Assembly (NCBI GenBank): GCA_019400425.1
Contig: JAFREE010000048.1
Span: 1-64,000, forward strand
Source: Hymenochaete sp. R1
Taxonomy: Eukaryota > Basidiomycota > Agaricomycetes > Hymenochaetales > Hymenochaetaceae
DNA length: 64,000 nucleotides
Direction of reading: 5' to 3'
The position numbers were made by a program, and so were the translations under genes. Shown here piece by piece: positions 1-12,740 of this stretch (position 1 is the first letter of the stretch; each line of letters starts with the position of its first letter). Below the pieces are notes generated by a model. It was not told where the DNA came from. It saw only the letters and a program-made list of their open reading frames with translations, and did no database searches.

Positions 1-75
<75 letters not shown>
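1..75. repeat. Poly-C homopolymer at window edge
   Basis: Seventy-five uninterrupted C residues open the window and then stop abruptly. No telomere-type repeat unit is present. This is most simply a contig edge or homopolymer artefact, so the sequence left of it should not be trusted as contiguous. Confidence 0.9.
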
Positions 76-76
<1 letters not shown>

Positions 77-514
77 CGGGAGAATGATCGCATCTCAGTT
101 GACTGAGCGCCTTTTCGTCACCGTCACCATTCTTATCGTAAACAAATATCAGATTATTATTCACTTTGTATGACAGTCATTATACTGTGGAAAATGCCTG
201 ATGGTTGAAGAGGAAGAAAAATGGGACGGATTGAAAGGAGGGGGAGTGAAATTAAGATTTAAGAAGATGGTATGGAACATGACGAAAAGATATTTATACT
301 TTGCTATAGTTTGATGTCCATTCATTATAAAACTCGGATTGGAACAACTGTAGGATGCGTATAAGGAGAGAAGACGAATGGATGTTGATGCAATAGTGAT
401 ATGGCGAAGCTATAAATCAAGGGAAGGAGGAATGCTAGAATGTTCATAAATACAAAATCGGTTCAACTTGATTTACGCCCGCAGATGCGAATAAAGGAGG
501 CCACAGTCCATCAT

Positions 515-1696
515 TTACACCGTCCTTGGCGCGAGTTTGACAAGGAGAGTCCGCTGAATCTCTTCGTGATCGTTCCCGAAATATCGCCGGGTTGAAAAGC
601 TCCAGTGGATATTGCCCACGATCCATGTCTCAAGAGCACTTAGGAACCGCGTAATGTCTGCATCCGTCTGCCGCCCGAAGGATGGCAGTTTCTTCTTGTC
701 ACTTGCAAAGGTTTTGAGAAGGGCTTGGAATTCGGAGCCGACAAAGTCTACGGCTTGCTGCAGATTACAGTGTTTCTCCTTTATGATGACTGTGATGATA
801 TTTGAACAGGAATGACCTTCTCGGGCTTGCTCCATATTGTAGGAATAGAGATCCTATGAAAAACGTCAGTCATCTAACTCGTCATTCGACTGCGGGCTGT
901 ACTCACATTTGCAAGAGCAATCATATCAACTGCACCATAGAACATCCGTTTAAAAATACGATTTTCAAATACCTGGGTTTAAAAAGACGGTGAGGACAGA
1001 CCTACTCATTGTATAGCCTCCAGTACGTACCTCGTTTGGAAGGTCAAATCCAAAACAATATTCAAAAAGACTGAAACACAGACGCAATGCTATGTTCTCT
1101 CTCCGCAGGACCCTGTATTCTTCGAGGCCAAGGACTTCCCCGCGTTGACGGAGCTCTGCTTCCCAGCAAACGGCATCAATGTAATCCCTACAGCTTTCGA
1201 CAAGCCGCTGCATAGACCTGGGCCCAATTTTCAAAAGCAACCTGGAACGGAAACTGATACGCGGTCAGATTTAGATCTTCTGATGCATATGTCCATTCAA
1301 ATCTCCATACCTGGCAGTCATGCGAGAAATGATAGTTCCATCGCATTTCACGCCGTTGAGTGTATTCAGGAAGGATGCCATCGTTTTGGCGGCCTCGCTC
1401 GACGTTTGGTCGTCCGTAATTTCGTCGAGAGCAAAAAGGAGACTGATGAAATCGAGGCAGGTGCGATACTCTTCGTCTCCTGCGTACGGATACGTATGTG
1501 CCACGAGAAGGTCGGCATTAGAGTGAATGAAAATCTTGCGCTTTCGGGGAGAAAGAACCTTGAAGCTATCGAACCAGGCTAAGGACTCCTGTCCTGCTCT
1601 TTGATAGTTCGTTTTTGTTGAAGCGCGACATGCAAAGTCGCACATTGCTAACAGGTCTGGTAGCCTAAAGGCAAAGGGCATCGATGTCATGACCAT
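515..1696 (-). CDS. Sesquiterpene synthase (class I terpene cyclase), four exons
   Basis: This enzyme would cyclise farnesyl diphosphate in the cytosol to a sesquiterpene; the product cannot be predicted. Hand splicing gives exons 1696-1311, 1253-1031, 972-907 and 853-515, which join in frame to 337 aa, the usual length of basidiomycete cyclases. The aspartate motif DEITD is at residues 91-95 and the second metal site NDLYSYNME at 225-233. The NDLYS site is cut by intron 3 directly after its Asn. The product-proximal RY pair (RRYFG) is at 315-316. All metal-binding residues are intact, so it looks functional. A second in-frame Met at 1690 is an equally possible start. No P450, oxidoreductase or transporter lies beside it inside the window; any cluster partners would have to be to the left of the poly-C edge. 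Confidence 0.93.
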
Positions 1697-4320
1697 GGTG
1701 ACGATAGACTGTGCTGTGCTCGGACGAGAGGTTAGGAGAGTTGGATTTTGGATTTTAGTTCCCCCCACAAATTCTTTGACATATTTATACTTTAGTGAGG
1801 CACCATTCTCCGTTCTTACCTTGTACTGTCATACGGCAGTAATCAGATCTCTTAATGGCCGTATGGTCGCTGATAATGTCATCCGCTCCACCAACGGTAG
1901 GAGGAGATGAAATGCTGTGAAGTCAGCCCGTGTGGCATTCGGCGGACGGGTCTTGCTGAGGTCGCCGGGTTTGTCAGGTAGAATGGCAGAGTCAGTAATT
2001 GTCTATGTTTCGATTTACAACGCATGAATCACGACTTCAACTCACCTGTGGTATGTACCTGTCGATTCGCCACGGACACCGTCATTCTCCGTTATCGTGT
2101 TTTGTTTTCTGATGATTTGTGGCGAGAACCTCAACATAAGTCCCAAGACGATCATCTATCTCATGAATCGAAAGTTTTCAAAGACCAGAAATAACCAGAA
2201 ATAACTTGAGTTTTGTAGTTCAATCTAGTTTCTGGAGTAAAGTTCATTAGTCGCACTATGTTGTCCTCGGGGGAAGATTCATGTTATTCGTCCACTATTC
2301 GGCATGTAAACGACTGAGGCCGCGGATTGTCTTCCGAGGTTTCCGGGTGTAAGCACCTGGGATGAGTAGGGTCTGCTCTTGTTCACAAAGGACAGTGTAG
2401 GCCGAAACGCCAACGCCACTACCACAGTTGCGAAATCCCCGTCGCAAAGGGGCAGTAGCACCGCCGGTTTGCTCGGGTTTGAGGAGGTCAGGGAGCTATC
2501 TCTCGTAGACAGGTGGACGATCCAGCTGCCTACAAATGATTCTTGTTTGAGAAGTCTCGAGTACATTCCAGTATGCCTCTATACCAATAAAAAATAGGAC
2601 AATATGCGGAATGGGGTGAGGGTGTACGTTGAAAATGAAATTGCTAAAAATTAGTAAAATTGTCTAATTTTGTGTGTAGATGATCACGTGACTACCGGGA
2701 TCACCTATCGCATTTCCGATATTTTCCGATAGCTTGGCTTCCCTGCTTCCGTCTCCCTTTCTTCCAGTTTGTTTGCACGCGTAATTATGCTCTTTCAAGC
2801 TCACTGATAACACAACACTACAATAGCGTCGAAGACGCCAGTCATCTTGTACGATATCTTGGGCAATTCCGAAAGATGTTTGCACCGGCTGTGGATCCTT
2901 TTCTGTTGGCAAGAGAAAGCAAATTGAAATGATTGTGGCCCCTCACTGCAGTGAGTCATCTTCGTTGGCTCCTCCGATTTGCTCGTAATTCTGGAATCAG
3001 TATACACGAGCAGCAGGTTGCATCTGGAGTCTTATGAAATACCGAAGATATCAAGAAAAACAGTCATGCTTTTTTCGCCCTTGCTTGACTTATGAGCGCT
3101 TGAAGGATAGACGCCGAGAACATAACTACAATGTATTGACCACTTATTGTAAGGACAGCACCCGTCACCATTCTGATCACGCATTTATCTCGGGATGCTA
3201 GGCACCAACCATAGTTATGACGGACAGGCGCCTTTCAGAAAGGTGTTTACGAAGTTTGGTGTAATTCGACCCGGTGAACTTGTTTCATTGCCTGTACTCT
3301 TGATCGCCTTGATTTGCGGTCAGGTTAGATTCGAACGCGCGCTGCCATCGGCCTTCAAAGTCGCTTTGTTTACAAATTTTAGTAAATCCGAAGTTAAGTA
3401 ACTTCTGAGCTTTGCATTTGGAGATTCTTCTATCACAGTGCAACTCTCGGGGCGCGTACTAGTGCCGTAGGGAACATTCGAGTTTATCCATGCGTTGCTC
3501 AAGATCCAGAAACAAAGACATAAGGGCGAGGGTTCGCTCGAAGCTCGTTACAATCGACCAAGCGAAGCTTTTTGATTCAGGCTGCTCGTTCTGGAAGCTG
3601 TGTTGCAATGTTTGTGGCTCACGCGCTCTTGATCTTAGATTGTCGCTCACAGACTGTCTTCATCACGAATACTCCCAGCTTAGGGATTACTTCCGTGAAC
3701 TCCGAAGTTGTCTGCTCTGTAATTGAAGACATCGTTAAGTTGCCGCCGTCCTCCGTGTCCGACGTGCAACAAGCGCGTTGCTTTCCGACTTGGGAAGCAA
3801 CGGGCTTGAAACGTGGAAGGAGCACCGCCGTGAGAGACCGTCGCCGTTGCCTCCGCGTCCGATACGCATGGCTCTCGGGGCTCGGAACGAAGTTTAAAAC
3901 CGCTTCCGATGTCTCGACGCGATTTGACTGGAGTCAGAATCAGTCAATCTTGAACTCCGTACCCCCTTCGGATCCCGAGATGCTCCTCTATTACTTGTGT
4001 TGGATGCGGCCAGCAATGCTTGCTAAATCTTCATTGGATGGCTTTGGACACTCATCAAATATCATACTAACCGAGTGCCGTCCAACCCGTAAGTCCGACC
4101 CAAGGCGGGCTCTCGGAGTGCGGGTGAAATTTTCAATAAATTAATCCCTTGAGCATTAGCTTAATGACCGAGATTTAAGACCTATCAGGAACCTATTTTA
4201 GGTGAGCGTAGAAGAATAGAGTTCTGTTTTATACAAGAAAGTAGTGTAACATCCATCCGTAACCCAGTCCGTACAAAGACACTTTCTACATAGAAGTAAT
4301 GGATCACAAACTAAAACAGC
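1697..4320. other. Gene-poor interval between terpene synthase and dolichol kinase
   Basis: This 2.6 kb holds only short open frames on both strands. The longest, on the plus strand ending near 4144, opens with TTG and shows no domain. A stretch near 1850-2000 on the minus strand is also free of stops but unrecognised. A TGATCACGTGAC E-box context sits at 2681-2692 with no assignable gene next to it. I see no transposon ends or protein remnant. Confidence 0.5.
3776..3801. repeat. Short inverted repeat (hairpin)
   Basis: Two arms of about 11 nt, CGTTGCTTTCC and GGGAAGCAACG, are separated by 5 nt and pair with one mismatch. The mismatch would be a G-U pair in RNA. No role is assignable. Confidence 0.5.
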
Positions 4321-7300
4321 CTAATGCGCATTCATCAACACCAGCATACTCCATGAATACCATGGTAAGGTCAAGTTATCATTTTGCACCGACACTGCCT
4401 CAAGCAGTGCACAGATACCCATCGCTGAGACATATCGGACCGTGTTGAACGGTTCGACAAGGCCAACTATTCGCAAAAGCCAAGCAAAGATGATCACTGA
4501 AGCGACAAAGGCAATGCTTCCTTCTACGGTTTTACCTGAGGTGGACGACCAGCGAGTTCTTCCTATTCGTCTTCCAACAAAGGATGCCTAATTCGTAAAG
4601 TCGATATTAAGTATTTCATCATCATATTGCTCAAGTCTCTTACCATAGCATCTCCCACTCCAAGAACTAAAACTCCGGTGAATTCCAGCAAGTTCGTATG
4701 TCTTTGAATGTTGTCAATTCTCGGACTGGAATGAGATGCATATCGACGCTTACCCCTCAAGCCATATGGAGCTCGCACACCCCGTCAATAGGTAAAAATG
4801 ACTCATAATAGCCGTTCCACTGTCCTTCTCATCAAGAAACTCGGTCAGGAAGACATGTATCGCCGCTCCAAAGGGATATAAAGCAAAATATCTGAGATAT
4901 TCAGCAAATGTGAAGATGGCGAAGGCCACACTAAAGCAGAGATGCGTGAAAGCTGGCTACAAGCAGAACATTACAGAGCGGTCAGTAATGAAAAAAGGCC
5001 CGTGCGGATGCACTTACGTCGACAGCAATGCCTGGAATAAACATGATGACCGCAAGCGCGTGGAAGAATTTCCGTCTTCCGTTAAGACTGAGGGTGGGTA
5101 GCTTCTTGTCTGCTGCTTCAAGGAGGTCTGTAGCAACTCCAGAGACAGAGACATTGCCATTTGGAAGGATAGGGACCAAATGTGGACTGCCAAAAGGTTG
5201 TGAAGCATTGATGTTCAATGGATCTCCCTCAGAGAGGCTGCCATTAACTGTTACATGGGGCGACGCAGCGAGACCGCTCGATGTTTGACCATGATGTAAC
5301 GTGTTCTCTGTGTACATGCCTGTAACGGGAGGCAAATTCCCTTTATGTCGATACTTCCTTGAACGTGAAAGCTGCCTTCCCCATACCGCGACACTCACGA
5401 CAGTGAGCATTATCCAGTATAACAATAAAGCTGGCCTTGTCCATTTGTTTTTGCCTTCGAGTATGAAGAACACCGTCCATAGCCACGGATCACGGCCACC
5501 CAAGCACCAGCGCATCCACATACCAAGCATACCGCCCACAATGAGCGCAGCCCCCACGTAAAACCCAAACGCCAAGAGTCTTCGATGCGCTTGCTTTTCC
5601 TTAGGAAAGCGAAGTTTACGAAGCGGCCTTTGGGCAATATGGCGCGATAGGTATAACAAAGGCGATAAAAGAACACCGACGAGAATAGACCCCGGAATGA
5701 GTGCCAATTGGAAGAAAAGCAGAGGCGTCGGAAATCTGAAGGTTTTCAGATACAAGGTTGTCACGGGCCATATCTATTATTTGAAAGCGGCGTTAGAGGA
5801 TCTTCGACCTGAATTGCTTTCGTAAATAACGCACTCTCGCAATTGTCACATGTACTGCCTCTACGAACAATATGACAGCACCAAATGTAATTAGCCCTAA
5901 CTCACCCAAAGTTAGGCTATGATGGGCTAATCTCATCGCGAGATATAGCGTAAACTGATAAAAACAAGAGCTCGCGAGCACATCAAAATGCGAAAGTTCT
6001 AGATTTACTCAGTAAGTTACATTTTTTCCCTTGAAGAATTGAATCAATTCAAAACCTTACCATTCCAAATGCCCAATTTAGTTAATACGAAGCCGTGTTT
6101 CGTTGCGACTGCCGCGAGCGTTGTGAGCACAGAGAATGAGACGTACAGTCGTGATCTCAGCCATTCGCTGCGTGGAACACTAGCACGTTCGGATTCCAAA
6201 CATGCGCGCCGAGATCTGCAGTAACCTTCGTACATGCGGGATGCAAAAAGATGGACTAGAAGCAAGGACGATGTGAGACTGGACAACTGGACAAGAGCGT
6301 GCCTTGATCGGAGAAGCGACTCCGCGGCACTACTTGCATTTGGTCGGGGAAGCATAATCGGAAGCTCTATGAACCAGTTTATCGGGAGCGGGGAACTGGA
6401 AGAATTGGTTATCTGTGCATTTTGACTAGAAGCATAGAAGCACGCTGTGGAAATAAGAGGTCCTAAGAGAAGAGCAGTCAAGACTCCGTCATCTGTACTG
6501 TCCCTGTGGTAGATTTATATCAGTTCCCTCGACTTCTTTGAATATAAGAGGCGATCACCTGTAGTTCTTAGGTACTGTCATCCAAACATATCCAAAATCA
6601 TCTTTTCGAATCGGAAACACATTAAAAATAGACGTCTTTCTGTTCACCATCGGAGATGCCGATCGGTACCGCCGAGAGGAACGAGATGGGGAGCGTTTCG
6701 CAGGAAGTGCTTTAGGGAGTGAGAAGTAGGAAAGATGTGTCCAAATGAGATAAATTATTGAAAGAAAAATGACCCCTAATAGTTCTATTTTAAAAAACTT
6801 GTGAGCATGGATTTTCAATGAAACGACGACTGCTCTCACCCAGTGCGATCCAGTTATCTTCTTCTGGGCCACGCCATGTCTTTTCTATTCCGGTCAAAAG
6901 CGAACCCAATAGAATTAGGTTTTCGACCGCTTTCCGAACATCGCCGGATGCTTTGATCGTTCTCTTCCCCCATGGAAAAGGAAGGGATACACAAAACGTA
7001 TTCGGAAGAACACATTTAGAGGAAGCTGGTTGTGTAAATTGCTTGCCTCGTATTGTGTGGACAGGAGAAGCAGTTCGTTTCATGGGCTGTTGAGGGCTTG
7101 CCACTAAGTTCTTGATAACGGGTGAGCGTGACCGCCTTCCGGTCGAAGCTGGTTGATTCAAGGACGGAGAACTACTTCTACTTGAGGCATCGGTATCATT
7201 TTGTTTCGGTGTTTGAATGGTATACACATTTGATGAGGGGCCGGAGTCCGCGACAGAATTGGGAGTGTGTTGCTGGTGTGCATAAAGTTTGAAATCCTCG

Positions 7301-7565
7301 TCCTCTGACGTTGAGCTTTCGCTGGACTGGGAACTATAGAGTCATATAGTCATTGGGATAACATGACTCAATAATAGAGATAAAAGATGGTAGCGCACCT
7401 TGAAGACCCTCCTTGATAGCTTGTACTCCAGTCAAGCGGCGGCTTTGCATTCGTGAGTGGCGGTGGAGGCCTACGTCTGGTGCTTCTAGTCGCCACTGAC
7501 GATGTGTTTCCCCTCGGGGGAGAGGGCGACGAGCGCGAGCGACCCAGTTTGACTCGAAATAAAGA
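4321..7565 (-). CDS. SEC59: Dolichol kinase (Sec59 family), multi-exon
   Basis: Dolichol kinase uses CTP to phosphorylate dolichol in the ER membrane, giving the lipid carrier for N-glycosylation, O-mannosylation and GPI anchors. The C-terminal half holds the family core: NGRRKFFH, FLDEKDSGTAIMSHFYLL, and the CTP-binding stretch split over two exons as VGDAM then ASFVGRRIGRTRW and GKTVEGS. Many hydrophobic segments precede it. The stop is at 4321-4323. The N-terminus is a Ser/Pro/Arg-rich tail followed by a conserved-looking segment (AVENLILLGSLL). No ATG is visible in frame in the first assignable exon, which is open back to 7565, so the true start or an extra 5' exon is unresolved. It is divergent from the uracil-DNA glycosylase gene, with which it shares a 5' region. 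ALG12, from the same pathway, is 41 kb away. Confidence 0.88.
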
Positions 7566-7866
7566 TTAAATGAGGGCTTGTCGAGTGCAAGACGGAAGTC
7601 GGAGGCAGAGAACTGAGGCAGGAAAGTGACGCGACGGTGCTGACGGAACGGACACGACAGATCACGTGTTAAAATATTCCAAATTTGGATAGATACACGG
7701 TCATTAACCGAGACGCGTCCGAGTCAAGAACGTCGCGTGCGCCTTCAAGACGCCTTGGCTGCCAACGACCATCACCATTCAGCGCTCTTCGTATATCTTT
7801 TTCTTGCTCTTTCGAAATAGGTCAGCGTTCAGACTCGATCGGAGCTTCTTTTGCGCTTCTTCTAGG
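7566..7866. promoter_or_regulatory. Shared divergent 5' region with CACGTG box
   Basis: This is the space between the first open exon of the dolichol kinase gene and the UNG start codon. A CACGTG core preceded by AT (ATCACGTG, matching RTCACRTG bHLH sites) lies at 7663-7668. The role is inferred from position only. Confidence 0.4.
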
Positions 7867-9873
7867 ATGGATCCACAGACAGAGAAAGTCACATACCTTG
7901 AAGATCTTCAAGTCAGTAAAGAGGAGACGAAAAAGGACGTGAAAATAAATGACGAGAACTCGTCAATGCCATCATCTCAGGAAAAGAAAGAAGCGGTCAA
8001 GACTGCTGTAATCACTGGAAAAAGGCAACTGACGCTATTGGAGATGGCAGGAGGGAAAACAAAATCTTCCCATCCGCCCGCGAAGAAACAAAAACTGACA
8101 AAGACGGGATCATCTTCAAACGCCTCCGATGCCACTTCCGTGTCCACACCGACCAAAGTATCGAACTCCGGTCTGAAGCCTCTCAATTCTATTCCCTTTT
8201 CCATGATGGCCTTCAAGGAGTCGCTGACGGAGGAAGAAAGGAACCTTTTGGCACTTGAATCTGAGACCATGGGGAAGAGCTGGTGCGATTATTTCTCGCA
8301 TCCTTCCTGTCTCATATTTCGCTTACCCAAGACATTGAAAGGCTCAAAGTCTTGTCCGATGAGATCAAGAAACCATACTTTATTTCTCTCAAAAAGTTTC
8401 TGTGGTCCGAGGGTGTAATGGGGCCTCAAGACAAGTGTACGAAAGTGTTCCCTGCTCGTACGTCATTTGATTACTTCCGAGAAGCCGTTTTATATCTCGA
8501 TCTTGATCATTTGTTTACCTTTAAAAATGTCCGACTCTTCTACTGCTTAATGGGGAGTAGCAAACAACATTTATGCCTGGTCAAACACGCCCTTGGGACG
8601 TGTGAGGGTGGTCATCATCGGGCAGGACCCATATCACGGACCAGGACAGGCACATGGTAAGCACACTCTTCATGCTTTCGTTCATTCTTCGACATCGGAA
8701 CAAACTTTTAAGTCCTTGATCAATGGAACTTCCTTGCGCTGTCCATCAAGGCTCAACTCGCATTTTTCTTCACGTCGATTGTAAGAACTCCGCACTAAGT
8801 TCTACATATCCAAAGGTCTATGCTTCTCAGTCCCTCGTGGTATTGCAGTTCCTGGGTCCTTGCGGAATGTAAGCACGTCAACTTATCGCACTTTGCTAGG
8901 AGTTCATTCAAAATCCACTTGATTAGATATATTCCGAGATAAGGAACGAATATCCATCCTTTACACCGCCGAAGCATGGGTAAGTGCGCTGCGCCAACTT
9001 ACGGGCATCCAATCGCTCTTTTTTCACAACTTTCCTATCGTCGCATATCCCGTCCTTCCTTTCACGCGGGCTCATGCCTCAGTTCACGTTTCACGCTAAC
9101 CTCAGAATTTTCCTTCTTACAGAAATCTATCTGCATGGGCTCAATCGGGGGTCCTGCTCCTGAATACAGCATTGACAGTACGAAGCGGGCAAGCAGGCTC
9201 TCATTCAAAACGTGGATGGGAAACTTTTACGGACAAAGTGATCGAGATCGTGGACAAGTACGGTGGTTCAAGCCTCGGTGATACGAAGGGTTGTAGTCGG
9301 GGCATCGTATTCCTGGCCTGGGGAGCGTGGGCTGCAAAACGGGTCGAGAAGCTCGACAAGGTGTGTGTTGTGTTTCCTTCCTTTTGGTAGAATCCTCGTT
9401 GCTGTTCTAGAAGCTCACAGGTCGAGTGACCATGTGTGTTTTATGGGTATCTGGACTCGCTTTCTTTTCCCCCTTTTTCGTCTCTTTTCGCGCGCCACTG
9501 ACATCGTTCAATTGTCCGTTCTTATCAATCGCAGAGTAAACATCTGATCCTTCAAAGCGCCGTAAGTTCCATTTCTTTGAAGTTTACTCAATCCCGTTGT
9601 CTCTTTTTAGCAAACGGTTTATGTACTGCTCAATCGCCTCCCATTTATTCTCCTCCACCCCCACACTTCCCTTATGTTGCATGCATGTTGATGACTGATC
9701 CCTGCCGCTCGTTTGTATAGCATCCTTCCCCTCTAAGCGCTTCGCGTGGTTTCATGGGAAATGGTCATTTCAAGAAGGCAAACGACTGGCTACATGAAAA
9801 ATATGGCGACGAAGGAATGATTGATTGGTGCAAGCTCGACGTCGACGAGCCGAAGTCGAGCGAGACCGGCTGA
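7867..9873 (+). CDS. UNG1: Uracil-DNA glycosylase, family 1 (UNG), eight exons
   Basis: This enzyme removes uracil from DNA at the start of base excision repair. Exons 7867-8282, 8342-8457, 8561-8656, 8816-8868, 8927-8979, 9123-9360, 9535-9561 and 9721-9873 join in frame to 383 aa. All catalytic signatures are present: the water-activating Asp in [15 protein letters not shown], and the minor-groove loop [11 protein letters not shown]. The first 110 residues are a low-complexity Lys/Ser-rich tail containing KRQLTLLEM, which resembles a degenerate PCNA-interacting box; this is an inference. The first ATG is used as the start. An upstream frame extension opens only with TTG, though it is Arg/Ser/Phe-rich like a mitochondrial presequence. 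There is an insertion ([10 protein letters not shown]) before the RGIVFLAWG segment, read through without an intron. Confidence 0.95.
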
Positions 9874-12740
9874 ATATTGAGTTGTTCGTGTGGCTTACGT
9901 CTTCTCCGTTTGGTGGGGGAGGTAGGTTTCGGACGGCCACTAATTGACACCGGTCTGACGGCCGTCGAGAGCCCTGCCACATTCCTTCAGGTTCCCCTCT
10001 TCACATTCAGTTTGATTACCTCACTTTTTTCTCGTTATTGCGTTCATATCGCTTGCACCGTGGGCTTCTACAATATCCTGCTTTGTGTTAATTGAATACT
10101 TTGGATATCATTCTAGCACTGACTGTTACGTAGAACGCTTTCAAGATGGCATCTTCTCTTCACGTCCAAAATTCTAAGGACGCCTTCTTGCCTTAAGGAA
10201 ACTAGCACCCTCTGAACACGCTTACTTGGTCTGGCATCTCAGAAGCCATGCGCCAGCACCAGTACAATGGACGCTCCTGGGGGATCAACCATAAAAATAA
10301 TCCGAGGGCAAGGGTCATGAGCAATAGGGAAAGTATGAACGTGAAACAGGAGGTTACTTTCTTGAGGGCCGACTCCCCTTCAAGATTGTTCACCAAATAA
10401 AAAAAAATGCTGCCACTAAATCGGCCAAGTCGTTGATTAAAGACCTGTATCTCCGCACTAAGCAATGCTGTACTCGATCTATCGTAAAGCAGGACAGTGC
10501 CTTTCGGCATCAGACATACTTAACACGGGACGTAGGGCAATCAGCGAAACGGGCCTACCCATACCCCCCTCTCTTTCTTCTAGCACTACTCGAGGCACTC
10601 CATACCATCCGGATAAGTATTTCCCGACAGCAAATTTACCGAGTCAATTTACCACTCAAATTTTTGCCTGTTATTTTTGGGTATCATCGTCACCGCGTCC
10701 TTCCCGTTTGGGAATTTAGGTTTGCCTCCGTGCTTGTCGGCAGAATAAGCATCCCACAATGCAAAACCACCTAAAAATTGAACCGAAGCAGCCGAGTAGT
10801 ACTCCTCCACCCCTGAATTCATGCCGTCGCCCTTCCCTGCTCCTGTGGGTCCACATTGGACCCGCGCCGTCCCGTTCTGTATCTTGTTTCTCCTCCTGTC
10901 TTGCGTTCAACAACGAGTCGAGCACTTCAAGCTAACCATAGCCAGGTCCAGGACGGAGCCAAAAACACAAGGCGCTCGAGCCTTGACGTGTTGTCGACGT
11001 CTCATTAAGCGAAGACAAAGGGACGGATAGTGCATGGTACGGAGCCGGTACCGATCCCGGGAAATATTGTGAAGAAGCAAGCAGCGAAAGTTTTCTTTTC
11101 TAATTTCTAAATTTCTTTTCGGGTGGCATGAGATAGGTCTGAGGTTGTCCAACGGGAGGGCATTAATATTGTCCAGCAGGTCAGCTGCAGAGGTTGAGTC
11201 CTGAAATAGAAAGGATCTCCCCGACTAGCCTTTATCAGAAGGAACTGGAAGTGGCGCCGGGTACCAATCCCCTACTCAATCCCCTCATGACGAAGCCGAG
11301 CACCGGGAGATGCAAATAGTGTATTAATTTTTAAGAATTCGAGGGTCGCGTTCGCTAAAAATCTCGAAGAACGTCTATCGTACGCAGCACGAATTAGAGT
11401 AGCACGAACAGCGCGCCAACAGCTTCGAACTGTCGGCGCCTGAACTCGAAACACCGAAAACAGCGAGCCCGCCTTCAGACCTCAACTCCAACGTTCACGG
11501 CATCGGGATCATCCGTCTCCAAAGATAGATGCATGCTACTATCGATACGATACGTGAGCTTATACTAGAAGAATCACCAGCGGTGTGTTCGAGCATCGGT
11601 GGCGACATGGGATCGGATGGGGATGATAAGCGAGAGCACTGTCTTGGCTTTGGAAGGAAGTTCAGATCATCAAGATACGATGGGGCAAGGGGCCAAAGTC
11701 CAGTGATATATTCTTTTTTTCTCTACGAGGTATCTTTTGTAAGTTTGTATTGCTACGGAGACAACGTAAACCAGAAATACAATCCAAATGAATGCATCAT
11801 GCCACTCGGTGGTCATGAGAAGAAACAAAAAAAAATGATGCAGAGAAGCCGATGCGACGAGACGAGTAAATGATCCTTGCCATGACCTTTTCCTTCTTTT
11901 GACATTCTTTCCCGTTGTTTGTTCCCTTTGTTGACGCGACTTCTCCGTCATCAGCGCGCGACCATGATCCTCCACCCACCACCGCCAGCGCCTGCCCGCC
12001 CGAAGCCGCCTCAGCACGAACATAGGAAATCCCGTCCGAAAGGCATCAGACATTGCATATGCCAATGGTGATGATGATGGCATATCGATGACGTTCGTTC
12101 GCAACTTTTCGGCGCGAGTTTTTCCCACTAAATCCATCCCCGCCCCCTCGCCACCGATGAATCGGTCAGTCGCGTGAACAAATCAAAATTAAATGCGGGC
12201 GGTACGCTTTGCTAGGCGAAGGCGGAAGAAGAACAGCCGAGAGATTGAATGCCGAAGGCACCGTGTCATTGTTTGTGCCAGTGTAGTAGGGTAGTAAGTA
12301 AAGGGACCCCTTCGTCACTTCGTCGGGCATCATCACGTTCGGTAAACAGCTCCGTCCATGACCACACACAAGCCATGAAAAAAATCCCACTCGCAAGCAA
12401 ACATCCTCTCATCAGTTCGACCGACCGGCGGCGTTCGTAGCCTTGTTCTCCCCCTCTTTTTGTTCTTCCTGCTTCAATGCGAATACTGCGGTCGTAACGG
12501 AATGAATGGGGTGCGCATGGGCGCTCTCGCGTCAGTGTGCACTGTCTGATCTTCCGCCCCCCGAGCCCCTTCCGAACCCTTGACCGGGTGCAAATCCAAC
12601 TTGAAAACCAGGTCCCCGCTTATACTGAAGAGTCCGCATAGCCGTCTGCCCATCCGTCCAATCGATCATCCATTCATTCAATCCATTCTACCGCCGGCCG
12701 AGTCCCCTTCGAGTCCTTTATCGATTAAGGGAAAAGAAGA
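9874..12740. other. 2.9 kb without a recognised gene
   Basis: This interval lies between the 3' ends of UNG (+) and the bZIP gene (-). It contains several short open frames but none with a recognisable family. Two minus-strand frames have one hydrophobic segment each, at 10202-10510 and 11670-12137. The second extends to within 600 bp of the bZIP stop codon and could be 3' untranslated sequence. No repeats or transposon ends were seen. Confidence 0.45.

Noticed and set aside
1..75. Telomere
   Set aside because: A pure C run has no telomeric repeat unit.
3572..4144. 190-codon plus-strand open frame
   Set aside because: It opens with TTG, shows no domain or repeat, and has mixed codon use; treated as chance.
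9278..9296. Candidate 19-nt intron in UNG (GT...AG)
   Set aside because: Too short to splice, and the interval reads through in frame into the conserved FLAWG segment.
11670..12137. 155-codon minus-strand frame with a hydrophobic stretch
   Set aside because: It lies downstream of the bZIP stop, probably in its 3' region, and has no recognised family.
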